Positions 6,562 to 12,323 of a stretch of 12,378 bases of DNA are shown here, in pieces. Under the pieces are notes generated by a model. That model was given only the letters and a program-made list of their open reading frames with translations, did no database searches and had not been told where the DNA came from. A program made the position numbers and the translations under genes. Numbering within the stretch: position 1 is the stretch's first letter; each line of letters begins with the position of its first letter. This DNA comes from CAYMOV01 sp964392085. GTDB lineage: Bacteria > Oederibacteriota > Muellerivitia > Muellerivitales > Muellerivitaceae. Where the stretch lies: assembly GCA_964392085.1 (NCBI GenBank), contig CAYMOV010000077.1, forward strand, positions 1 to 12,378, in the 5' to 3' direction.

Positions 6562-7500
6562 TCAATACCATACCAGGAGGCCAAAAAGGTGCGAATTGAC
6601 CGTAAATCCCGTCTGGATATGGGAAGGACGCCAGGTATACCCCAGTTCGTATTCCAACCGGCCAAGGCTGTTCCGGATCGCGGCTCCCGCCGTGAATCCG
6701 GTGCTGAGGTTGTCATGGTTTCCGTTCCGGTACCCAGCCCGGATGGCGATCAAGGTTTGATGCCAATATTCCACGCCGATCGCCTGCTGGAAGCCCTCAT
6801 CCCGGACTTGAGCCGCCTCGATGGCGGCTAAGAGACTGGCTTTGGGGCTGGCCAAAATCGGTCTGGAAATCCCCAGGCGGAAAGCCAACGGCAATGGGTC
6901 CGAATCCTGTGGGTTGGGGAGGTACTTCACGGGTGGCCCCAAGTTTTGGAGGACCAACGACGTCTGAAAACTCCCCAAAAGGTATTGGACGCCGATATCG
7001 ACGGCGTTGGTGAGGGCCTTCTTCTCCGCCAAGCTGGATTCCAGGGTTTTCAGGGCTCCCCCCAATGAAAACCTACCCCAGCGGTGGGCCGTGGCCACGG
7101 TCAGGAGGAAGTCCGAAGCGTTGACCGGAGGATCGGTCGCGAGGATGTTCTGGATGGCCGGCATATGCCGGTAAATCACCTGGAACCCTAGGACCCCATA
7201 CCGATGCGTCGGGACGGCGAGGCTCAGCGCCTCGGTCTGGACGTCCGAAAAAGCCTGAAGGTGGTCCAGGCCCAGGCTGAACTTGGCGATCCGGGTCAAT
7301 CCGGCGGGGTTGTAACCGATGACATAAACGTCATCCCCGAAGGATCCATAGGCTCCCGCCATGGCCGCCGGACGGACCCCCGGCGGGTTGGCCAAAAGAT
7401 CGGCCCCACTCGTCCCAGGACCGGAAGCGGCCCGGAGGCCCATGGGAAAGGGAATGACCAAGAGGAGCACCGGAAGAAGTCTTCGCATGGGCCTCATCAT
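6562..7500 (-). CDS. PorV/PorQ-family outer membrane protein
   Basis: A 312-residue protein with an N-terminal signal peptide: basic MMRPMRR, then a hydrophobic LLPVLLLVIPFPMGL, with probable cleavage after LRA near residue 24. The mature start GTSGADLLANPPGVRPAAMAGAYGSFGDDVYVIGYNPAGL (about 29-68) is the hallmark of the PorV/PorQ/FadL-like family: a conserved Arg-Pro-Ala-Ala-Met, then GDD and NPAGL. The remainder alternates short amphipathic strands and ends in an aromatic residue (LLVWY), as expected of an outer-membrane beta-barrel. Family members include PorV and PorQ of the type IX secretion system and many barrels of unknown role, so no substrate is assigned. The start is uncertain: ATGs at 7500, 7497 and 7488 are all possible; AAAGG sits 10 bases before 7500, and ATGAGG just before 7488. 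It lies 93 bp downstream of another barrel gene on the same strand with no terminator between them, so the two are probably one unit. Confidence 0.8.
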   Translation of the reverse strand: MMRPMRRLLPVLLLVIPFPMGLRAASGPGTSGADLLANPPGVRPAAMAGAYGSFGDDVYVIGYNPAGLTRIAKFSLGLDHLQAFSDVQTEALSLAVPTHRYGVLGFQVIYRHMPAIQNILATDPPVNASDFLLTVATAHRWGRFSLGGALKTLESSLAEKKALTNAVDIGVQYLLGSFQTSLVLQNLGPPVKYLPNPQDSDPLPLAFRLGISRPILASPKASLLAAIEAAQVRDEGFQQAIGVEYWHQTLIAIRAGYRNGNHDNLSTGFTAGAAIRNSLGRLEYELGYTWRPSHIQTGFTVNSHLFGLLVWY

Positions 7501-7593
7501 ATCACGCCAACCTTTGGGTTTTCTCCCGGGAAAAGGGCCCTGGGCCTCACGCGCGGTTCACGATCTAAGGGACGATGGGTTCAAGTCGTCCGA

Positions 7594-9171
7594 TCAAAAA
7601 GCCCGTTCCAACGAAACCGTAAAAACCCGCCCGGAATCCCCCAAGGGTTCTGTCCATGCGACCTCCAGGTTCGAAAGGTTTTCCGCTTCCGCTTGAAGTG
7701 TCCATTGCGCCTTCTCGATTTTGATCCCAGCCGCCGAAAGGGTCCTTCGATCCGGTGACCAACGCCCCAAGGCCCAAAGGGACCAGCCCCGCCCGAACCC
7801 GATGGTCCCTTTGGCTTGGCCGGCCCCCGAATAGGTGTGATCCGGGGACGCCGCCCACCGGTCATCCCCCGTCAAATCACATTGGAGGGAACGGATCCCC
7901 AGGGACCGCGGGCCCTCATTTTTCCAAGTGAAAGACGGCTGGAGTCCCCAGGACCTTTCCGGCCCCGCGATGTCCCGGGTCAACCTCAGGGCCGCGACCC
8001 AAACCTCGCCCGGTTGAAACCGGATCCCCCAGGCGTTTTCGCTGGTCTTCCCGTCATCCCACCCGTCCAGGAGGGATCCCCGCCGCCAAGCGCTCCGGTG
8101 CAGCGCCGCCTCAATCGTCCATAGGTCCAGGGGCAGCCGGAGTCCCATCATGACCGAGGGTAGGGGATGCTTCCCTTCGGAGGCGTCCCAACGGGCCATG
8201 CCGTCGAGGTTCAACCGTCCCAGGACATCGGCGAAGAATCCACCCCGGATATAACCCGCCTTTTCCCGTTTGAGGAGTTGCACGGAATCCGCCTCGGTCT
8301 CGGAAAGTCCAGCGCCCCAATGGGTCTCGAACAAACCCGCCAGGTCAAAATGGTGGTCGATCCGGATCCCATCCTCCTTGGATTGCTGGCCCAAGGTGGG
8401 GTCCACGGCTTCCTGGTGATAGGGCACAATCCGGATCTGTTGGAAATTCCCGCTGTTCCAGCCTGCCAGGGCCTGGAACACATCCCACCGGGTCCCGGAT
8501 CGGTTCGCGTGGAGATCATTCGTCCCCAGGACCCATTGCTCCCCCAGGGGGAACTCGGCGTAAAGGGAGGCGGCCCCGTCCCAGAAATTTCCGCCCCCAG
8601 GGTCGGCCCTTCGGCTGAGGTCGCCCTTGGAGGCCCAATGGGTTCCACGGTATTGGACCCCCACTCCCCCTTCCCCGTTCCCACCCCAACCGGTAACCCG
8701 GCCCTTGGGATCCGGATCGGGGGACGGCGCCTGGAGCTGGATGGCGCCGGCCCCCGCGCTTGGTCCCCACCATGCCCCCGCGGGGAAATTGAGGAACTCC
8801 ACCGAACCGGGGGCGCCCGACGCCAATCGGCCCGCGATCTGGGGCAACGGACAGGCTAGTTCCTCGAACAGGAGCCCCGGCGCGTAACGGCGAAGCCCCG
8901 GCCGGGAGGGTTCCCCGATCCCGGGCCAATCCGCCAGATGGGCCGCCATCCCCCCCAAGGACCGCCAAGGGTCCGAATCGGAAAGGACCTCCGGGGCATA
9001 GGCCGTATCCCCCGTGTAGGTCCATCCTCCCGGCACCAGGAGGAGACGGCCTTCGCCATAGTCGCGGCCATTGTCGGAACCATCGCGGGCATGCAAAGGG
9101 AGGGGAGCCAGGAAAAGAAGGGACAGGAAACCGGGGAAGATCGCTCGGAATAAAAAAACCCGGAGGTTCAC
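7594..9171 (-). CDS. TonB-dependent-receptor-like outer membrane beta-barrel, small form
   Basis: A 525-residue protein with a signal peptide (FLFRAIFPGFLSLLFLAPLPLHA, cleavage near residue 28). Residues about 60-148 resemble a reduced TonB plug. SVEFLNFPAGAWWGPSAGAGAIQLQAPSP aligns by eye with the end of plug domains (I-E-V-L-R-G-P-x-S-A-x-Y-G-x-x-A-x-G-G-V-I-N). The remaining ~370 residues alternate aromatic and polar strands and end in SLERAF, with a C-terminal Phe as in outer-membrane barrels. No TonB box is evident after the signal peptide, and the length is short against typical 600-900-residue receptors. The substrate is unknown. The start is GTG at 9171 with a GGGAGG Shine-Dalgarno sequence 5 bases upstream. 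No later start preserves the signal peptide. The SD and first codons lie inside a terminator-like hairpin (9156-9187). The PorV/PorQ-like gene follows 93 bp downstream. Alternatives are a non-TonB porin or an assembly factor. Confidence 0.68.
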   Translation of the reverse strand: MNLRVFLFRAIFPGFLSLLFLAPLPLHARDGSDNGRDYGEGRLLLVPGGWTYTGDTAYAPEVLSDSDPWRSLGGMAAHLADWPGIGEPSRPGLRRYAPGLLFEELACPLPQIAGRLASGAPGSVEFLNFPAGAWWGPSAGAGAIQLQAPSPDPDPKGRVTGWGGNGEGGVGVQYRGTHWASKGDLSRRADPGGGNFWDGAASLYAEFPLGEQWVLGTNDLHANRSGTRWDVFQALAGWNSGNFQQIRIVPYHQEAVDPTLGQQSKEDGIRIDHHFDLAGLFETHWGAGLSETEADSVQLLKREKAGYIRGGFFADVLGRLNLDGMARWDASEGKHPLPSVMMGLRLPLDLWTIEAALHRSAWRRGSLLDGWDDGKTSENAWGIRFQPGEVWVAALRLTRDIAGPERSWGLQPSFTWKNEGPRSLGIRSLQCDLTGDDRWAASPDHTYSGAGQAKGTIGFGRGWSLWALGRWSPDRRTLSAAGIKIEKAQWTLQAEAENLSNLEVAWTEPLGDSGRVFTVSLERAF

Positions 9172-9187
9172 TCGAACCTCCCGGTTT
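9152..9187 (-). promoter_or_regulatory. Terminator-like hairpin overlapping the RBS and start of the barrel gene
   Basis: On the minus strand GGAGGTTC (9181-9174) pairs perfectly with GAACCTCC (9169-9162) around a GAGT loop. One mismatch and a further 5 bp (AAACC/GGTTT) extend the stem, and seven T residues follow (9158-9152). By form it is a rho-independent terminator. It also contains the GGGAGG Shine-Dalgarno sequence in one arm and the GTG start at loop and arm (9171-9169), and the T-tract is read as codons V-F-L-F of the signal peptide. It could be a premature-termination or RBS-occlusion switch, or a former tRNA terminator later joined to this frame. Confidence 0.6.
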
Positions 9188-9200
9188 GGTGCGAAGCGCT

Positions 9201-9221
9201 CATCGGGGCCTTGCCCCGATG
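9201..9221. repeat. Perfect 9-bp stem-loop upstream of the barrel gene
   Basis: CATCGGGGC and GCCCCGATG are separated by three bases. The element lies 13 bp upstream of the RBS-overlapping hairpin and 34 bp from the tRNA-Gly remnant. No T-tract follows on either strand, so it is not a standard terminator. It may be a leader RNA stem or a protein-binding palindrome. Confidence 0.5.
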
Positions 9222-9255
9222 TACCCCAGATATAACCGCTTCAAGTGCGATAAAA

Positions 9256-9276
9256 GAGCGGGCAATGGGACTCGAA
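9256..9276 (-). repeat. Diverged copy of the tRNA-Gly 3' end (candidate attachment-site remnant)
   Basis: Twenty of 21 bases match the T-loop/T-stem/acceptor part of the tRNA-Gly at 12327-12347, in the same orientation. Further in, five more aligned bases (GACGT on the plus strand, 9282-9286 against 12353-12357) also match, giving 26 of 31. The CCA end is absent (AAG instead of TGG on the plus strand) and the anticodon arm is missing, so it is not a functional tRNA. Its place, 3.07 kb beyond the 3' end of the intact-looking tRNA and in direct orientation, is where an integrating element would leave the displaced tRNA end. The stretch 9172-9395 otherwise holds only the hairpins listed and no supportable gene. 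Confidence 0.65.
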
Positions 9277-9395
9277 AGCTTGACGTTGGGTTCGTTGCTC
9301 ACGGGGAAAGCATAGCAAAGACTACCCTTCACCGACATATCCTCTGCGCCCATCATCGTTATTCCCCATGTCTAATTTAAGGGGTTTCCCGTCGT

Positions 9396-9581
9396 TCAGT
9401 TGACCGCAACCCTGAAATGGCGGAGTACAAGAACTTCGTCCCCCACGTTGCCGAAATCACCAAGTCCGAAGTTCAACCGCGAGATCCCCTTACCAACCAA
9501 AACGGCCGTCACCGTGTTAAAAGTTGATCCGTTATTTCCCTGATGACCTCGAAAAACGACTGGTTTTGGTGTCGTGCTCAC
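9396..9581 (-). CDS. Possible small protein (61 codons) after the drug exporter gene
   Basis: A short frame starting with GTG at 9581, 18 bp after the exporter stop. A full AAGGAGG Shine-Dalgarno sequence lies 11 bases upstream, slightly far but the strongest such motif in this segment. The product (MSTTPKPVVFRGHQGNNGSTFNTVTAVLVGKG...LRHFRVAVN) has no signal peptide or membrane segment and reads like short beta strands with Gly/Asn turns. I do not recognise it. It could be a real fourth gene of the marR operon, or the remnant of a longer gene. No terminator is evident after its stop; a weak CCCC/GGGG pairing near 9363-9384 lacks a T-tract. Confidence 0.4.
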   Translation of the reverse strand: MSTTPKPVVFRGHQGNNGSTFNTVTAVLVGKGISRLNFGLGDFGNVGDEVLVLRHFRVAVN

Positions 9582-9599
9582 AATCGGGATTGCCTCCTT

Positions 9600-11048
9600 C
9601 TACTCCAGATCCTCCGGAACGGCTTTCCGGGCCGAAGTGGATTTCCGCAGGGGCAGTTCTTTCATGAAAAAAGCGAGAACCGCCGTCAGGGCCAGGATAA
9701 AGGGGATCAGCCCAAATATATCTCCCAAGGCTACGGCGATCCCGGCGCTTTGCGTTTGGGCTGTCAGGATGCTTCCGAAAACCGCCACCCCCAGTGAAGA
9801 TCCGATGGACCTCATGAAATTGACCATCGAAGTGGCCGATCCCAACAGGTGCAGGGGCACGGCGTTCTGCGTCGCGAGGTTGTAAACCGGCATGCAGAGG
9901 GCCAATCCCCCGCCGATGAGGCTGATATCCACGATGAGCTCGGTATGTGTGGTTGTCGGCCCCAACCGTGCGATAAGAATTCCTCCCAGGAGCGCGATCG
10001 CCGGCCCCAGGATGGCGAAAATACGGTAGCGTCCTGTGCGACTGATCAACTGTCCTGCCACGACTACCATGATCATGCTGGAGACGGTAAAAGGTAAAAG
10101 GAGGGCGCCGCTGGTTTTGGCGTTGGCCCCCAGCACTTGTTGGATAAACAGTGGTAGGTAAACCGTAACGCCGAACAAGGTCGCCATGACTAGGCCCGCG
10201 GAAATAAGCGAGACCGCAACAATGGAATTCTTGAACAATTCCAGGGGCAGGATCGGGTGAGCGGCCTTTCTTTCCACCGCAAAAAAGGCCAGGACGAAAA
10301 CCAAAGACACCGCCCCGAGGCCAAGCACCTTGGGGGAAAACCAGGGATGGTCCTTGTCGATGCCGTTGAGCGCCAACAAAAGTGGCACCACCCAGGCGGT
10401 GAGTCCTATGACCCCCAGGTAATCGACGCTGAAATCCCCCAGCTTCGGGGGCTTGGGGTGGGGGGCGAAACGGGCCAGAACCGCGCAGCCCAAGAGGCCG
10501 ATGGGTAGGTTGACATAAAAAACCCACCGCCATCCCAGCCCGTCGGTCAAAAAGCCGCCCAATAGGGGACCCAGTACGGATGAAATCGCCGAGATGGGAA
10601 CCAATATCCCGATTACCTTGCCTCGCTCAGCTGGCGAAAAAAGATCCGCGATGGTCGTGGAAGCGGCGCAGGTCATGGTGCCCGCGCCCAAGCCCTGGAG
10701 CGCCCTGGCGGCAATTAGAAGGGGCATTGTTTGGGCCAGGCCGCAAAGGGCGCTCGCCACCGTGAACCACAGGATACCGCCGAGAAGGAAATACTTGCGG
10801 CCATGGACGTCGCTGAGCTTGCCCACGATGGGCATAACCGCAGTGGAAGCGACCAAATAGGCCGTTACCACCCCCGAGTAACTGGCGAAACCGCTTAGTT
10901 CACGGACGATACGGGGCATGGCGGTGGCTACGATAGTCTGGTCCAGGGAGCCCATGAACATTGCCAGCGCCACCCCCGACATGGTGATCCACACGTCGCG
11001 CCGGGTCGGCTCCTTGTGAGCCACCTCCATTGTTATTTTACGGATCAT
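9600..11048 (-). CDS. MFS drug exporter, DHA2 (EmrB/QacA-like, 14-helix) family
   Basis: A 482-residue inner-membrane antiporter expected to export toxic compounds in exchange for protons; the actual substrate cannot be inferred. DHA2 signatures are present: LDQTIVATAMPRI at 35-47 (motif D1), GKLSDVHGRKYFLLGG at 76-91 (motif A between TM2 and TM3), LIAARALQGLGAGT at 111-124 (motif B), SSVLGPLLGGFL at 156-167 (antiporter motif C) and WRWVFYVNLPIG at 173-184. About 14 hydrophobic segments follow one another to a basic C-terminal tail (LRKSTSARKA). No EmrA-type membrane-fusion partner is adjacent, which fits the QacA/LfrA style of direct efflux. The ATG at 11048 follows an AAGGCGGGGCAGGG stretch; a second ATG at 11030 lacks a Shine-Dalgarno sequence. 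It lies 38 bp after a small membrane-protein gene and downstream of a marR gene, so it is probably controlled by that regulator. Confidence 0.93.
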   Translation of the reverse strand: MIRKITMEVAHKEPTRRDVWITMSGVALAMFMGSLDQTIVATAMPRIVRELSGFASYSGVVTAYLVASTAVMPIVGKLSDVHGRKYFLLGGILWFTVASALCGLAQTMPLLIAARALQGLGAGTMTCAASTTIADLFSPAERGKVIGILVPISAISSVLGPLLGGFLTDGLGWRWVFYVNLPIGLLGCAVLARFAPHPKPPKLGDFSVDYLGVIGLTAWVVPLLLALNGIDKDHPWFSPKVLGLGAVSLVFVLAFFAVERKAAHPILPLELFKNSIVAVSLISAGLVMATLFGVTVYLPLFIQQVLGANAKTSGALLLPFTVSSMIMVVVAGQLISRTGRYRIFAILGPAIALLGGILIARLGPTTTHTELIVDISLIGGGLALCMPVYNLATQNAVPLHLLGSATSMVNFMRSIGSSLGVAVFGSILTAQTQSAGIAVALGDIFGLIPFILALTAVLAFFMKELPLRKSTSARKAVPEDLE

Positions 11049-11086
11049 CCCTGCCCCGCCTTTTTGGAAAACCTTCTCCTGCTAAA

Positions 11087-11413
11087 TCATTTTTGTGGGG
11101 AGTTTCCGCCGTGAAAGCGTCCGAAACCACGCGCACTCATCAGCGACATCAGAAGCACACCCGATCCCATAGCCAGTATATGCTGGGCGGAACGCAAATC
11201 AAAATTCCCGACCCGAACAATGAGCAGGTAACCAATCACGATATTAAAAAATCCCCAAACCACGTTCACGCTGGAAGAGGAAAGCCCTTGACCGGGAGGA
11301 TTCGCGAATGGGCTTAGGAAGGGACGTCCCATTGATCCGCTCACAAAGTGCGGAATAGCATTTGAGAGAAAAGCGCCTCCCCAAAAGTAGGCAAGATCAT
11401 TTAACCATTCCAT
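11087..11413 (-). CDS. Small conserved-type membrane protein of unknown function
   Basis: A 108-residue protein with about three hydrophobic stretches: LAYFWGGAFLSNAIPHFVSG (7-26), VNVVWGFFNIVIGYLLIVRVG (49-69) and ILAMGSGVLLMSLMSARGF (79-97). It ends in a hydrophilic GRFHGGNSPQK. The patterned motifs (NAIPHFVSGSMGRPF, PFANPPGQGLSSSSVNVVWGFFN, FGRFHGG) look like a conserved family rather than chance sequence, but I know no function for it. The ATG at 11413 overlaps the marR end by 13 bp and has GGAAGGAAAA about 8 bases upstream. Its position between a MarR regulator and a drug exporter suggests membrane stress or resistance, or a helper of the exporter; that is inference. Confidence 0.8.
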   Translation of the reverse strand: MEWLNDLAYFWGGAFLSNAIPHFVSGSMGRPFLSPFANPPGQGLSSSSVNVVWGFFNIVIGYLLIVRVGNFDLRSAQHILAMGSGVLLMSLMSARGFGRFHGGNSPQK

Positions 11414-11886
11414 TGTTTATTTTCCTTCCTGGTTTTTTCGATGACATCAAAAATCACCGCGATTCCATCAAGCATTTTTTTTCGATCAACTACGGAAAGA
11501 GTGCCGATGGCAGTCACATACTTCTCCACCGCCTTTAAGCGAACACGCCGGGTCATGGCGATTCCCTTTGGAGTCAAACTAAGTTTTATTTGTCTTCGAT
11601 CCGTTGGATGTGGATCTCGGCGGACAAAGCCAAGCCCGATTAGAAGATCAACAATTTTGGACATGGCTGGTTGCGCGACCTTGCCGCTTTTGGCCAGCTT
11701 TCCCACTTGATCTATCCCGTACTCAATGGCGAGTAAAACCCGCAATTGGGTAAAGGTAATTTCTTTAACTTCGGAATGGAACCGCTCTTTCCCACTCGCA
11801 GGCTTGAGTTCCTCCTTCAAGGACACCCAGATTGGCCCTGCGATATCGTAAAGACTTAAGGCGATGTCTAAAGGTTCATTATTCAT
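11401..11886 (-). CDS. MarR-family winged-helix transcriptional regulator
   Basis: A 161-residue dimeric DNA-binding regulator, probably a ligand-released repressor of its own operon. The helical N-terminal dimerisation part (1-42) is followed by the winged helix-turn-helix. FTQLRVLLAIEYGIDQVGKLAKSGKVAQPAMSKIVDLLIGLGFVRRDPHPTDRRQIKLSLTPKG (45-108) includes the recognition helix QPAMSKIVDLLIGLG and the wing motif DRRQIKLSLT, with the MarR-typical Asp-Arg-Arg at 96-98. C-terminal helices complete the dimer interface. The ATG at 11886 has AAGG only 1-2 bases upstream, and the -10 element TATAAT ends 7 bases before it, so the mRNA is likely leaderless or nearly so. No other in-frame start precedes the first helix. 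The gene is clearly more A+T-rich than the ribosomal and proline genes, which supports acquisition from elsewhere. Confidence 0.92.
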   Translation of the reverse strand: MNNEPLDIALSLYDIAGPIWVSLKEELKPASGKERFHSEVKEITFTQLRVLLAIEYGIDQVGKLAKSGKVAQPAMSKIVDLLIGLGFVRRDPHPTDRRQIKLSLTPKGIAMTRRVRLKAVEKYVTAIGTLSVVDRKKMLDGIAVIFDVIEKTRKENKQWNG

Positions 11887-11893
11887 ACCTTTT

Positions 11894-11922
11894 ATTATAT
11901 ATAAATAGTTATGTAATCGAAA
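11894..11922 (-). promoter_or_regulatory. Promoter of the marR operon
   Basis: On the minus strand a perfect -10 TATAAT (11899-11894) lies in an A/T stretch. The -35 position at 17 bp spacing reads TTTCGA, a weak match. Transcription would begin at or within a base or two of the marR ATG. The -35 region falls in the direct repeat listed separately, as expected for a repressor-controlled promoter. Confidence 0.6.
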
Positions 11923-11936
11923 AGCTTAATCGAAAA
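11914..11936. repeat. Direct repeat TAATCGAAAA x2, candidate regulator site
   Basis: Two identical 10-base copies (11914-11923 and 11927-11936) are separated by GCT, a 13-bp period, and overlap the -35 region of the marR promoter. Placement fits an operator. MarR proteins usually prefer inverted repeats, so another regulator or two half-sites are also possible. Confidence 0.45.
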
Positions 11937-12114
11937 CCACAAGTCCATAAGCGAATTATAATTGATCGCGAGAGAAGGAATCCCTGGCTTTCCCCGACGA
12001 CTTCTCCCAGCAACATCGCCGGGTGATTTGTTCCTCATTTCCCTGCTTTTGGCGTTGTGATTGCGGCGTGAATGGCAGATGGTTTGGATTTAAACCAAGG
12101 CGGGAATAAAGATA

Positions 12115-12139
12115 CCCCAGGAACACTGCGATCCTGGGG
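12115..12139. repeat. Perfect 8-bp stem-loop
   Basis: CCCCAGGA and TCCTGGGG flank a 9-base loop. No T-tract follows on the plus strand, and only a mildly T-rich stretch (TATCTTTATT) on the minus strand, so it is a poor terminator candidate. It shares the CCCCAG/CTGGGG core with the stems at 12208-12243. Confidence 0.5.
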
Positions 12140-12207
12140 CGCATATTGGAGCTGGCGACGGGACGTCAAACCAGCTGCGCTTCGCGGGGAAGCGGCCCCC
12201 CGCGGGC

Positions 12208-12243
12208 CCCCAGGAAACAGGCTGGGGACCAGCTATTCCCCAG
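12208..12243. repeat. Mutually exclusive stem-loops CCCCAG-CTGGGG-CCCCAG
   Basis: The central CTGGGG (12222-12227) can pair with CCCCAG on either side (12208-12213 or 12238-12243), giving two alternative 6-bp stems with loops of 8 and 10 bases. A CGCGGGG/CCCCGCG stem lies just before at 12183-12204. The arrangement resembles a folding switch or a degenerate repeat family. No function is shown. Confidence 0.4.
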
Positions 12244-12250
12244 ACCCCTC

Positions 12251-12270
12251 GGTTTCGAGCCCCATCGCCC
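12251..12270 (+). repeat. Inverted partial copy of the tRNA-Gly 3' end
   Basis: Read on the plus strand, 18 of 20 bases equal the T-arm/acceptor sequence of the tRNA-Gly (12350-12331 on the minus strand). The two are therefore inverted repeats placed around the terminator at 12276-12318. It lacks a CCA end and any anticodon arm. It could be a recombination scar or an anti-tRNA segment that would be transcribed only on terminator read-through. Confidence 0.6.
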
Positions 12271-12275
12271 TTCCC

Positions 12276-12318
12276 AAAATAAAAAACCGAGGGTTCCCTC
12301 AACGGGGACCCTCGGTTT
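12276..12318 (-). terminator. Intrinsic terminator of the tRNA-Gly gene
   Basis: On the minus strand a perfect 11-bp stem (AAACCGAGGGT/ACCCTCGGTTT) with a 13-base loop that can pair further (CCC/GGG) is followed by a T-rich run, TTTTTTATTTT counted from the stem end. It begins 6 bases after the CCA end of the tRNA. Confidence 0.88.
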
Positions 12319-12323
12319 CACTG

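Larger units (their letters stand above)
11937..12275. other. Intergenic stretch between marR and the tRNA-Gly terminator
   Basis: No gene can be supported in this 339-bp stretch. It holds an AT-rich palindrome AATTATAATT (11954-11963), then several stem-loops: GGTTT/AAACC at 12081-12096, CCCCAGGA/TCCTGGGG at 12115-12139, CGCGGGG/CCCCGCG at 12183-12204, and a CCCCAG-CTGGGG-CCCCAG set at 12208-12243. The last 20 bases before the terminator tract contain an inverted copy of the tRNA-Gly 3' end. Two short frames on the minus strand here look like chance frames. Confidence 0.6.

Noticed and set aside
9166..9178. GGTTCGAGT in the barrel-gene hairpin as another tRNA T-arm copy
   Set aside because: Only about nine bases resemble a T arm, the pairing does not form a T stem with a 7-base loop, and no acceptor sequence follows. 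Coincidence is the simpler view.
9168..9356. Minus-strand frame of 62 codons across the tRNA remnant
   Set aside because: It has no Shine-Dalgarno sequence and runs straight through the tRNA-Gly fragment and the stem-loops, so it is a chance frame.
9532..10533. Minus-strand frame of 333 codons overlapping the exporter
   Set aside because: A shifted reading of the DHA2 exporter gene; Pro/Gly/Arg/His-rich with no membrane segments.
11956..12144. Minus-strand frame of 62 codons upstream of marR
   Set aside because: The ATG lacks any Shine-Dalgarno sequence and the product has no recognisable pattern. I cannot exclude a fragment of an old gene, but nothing supports it.
12090..12302. Minus-strand frame of 70 codons beginning inside the tRNA terminator
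   Set aside because: TTG start within the terminator stem, no RBS, and composition dictated by the GC stems.
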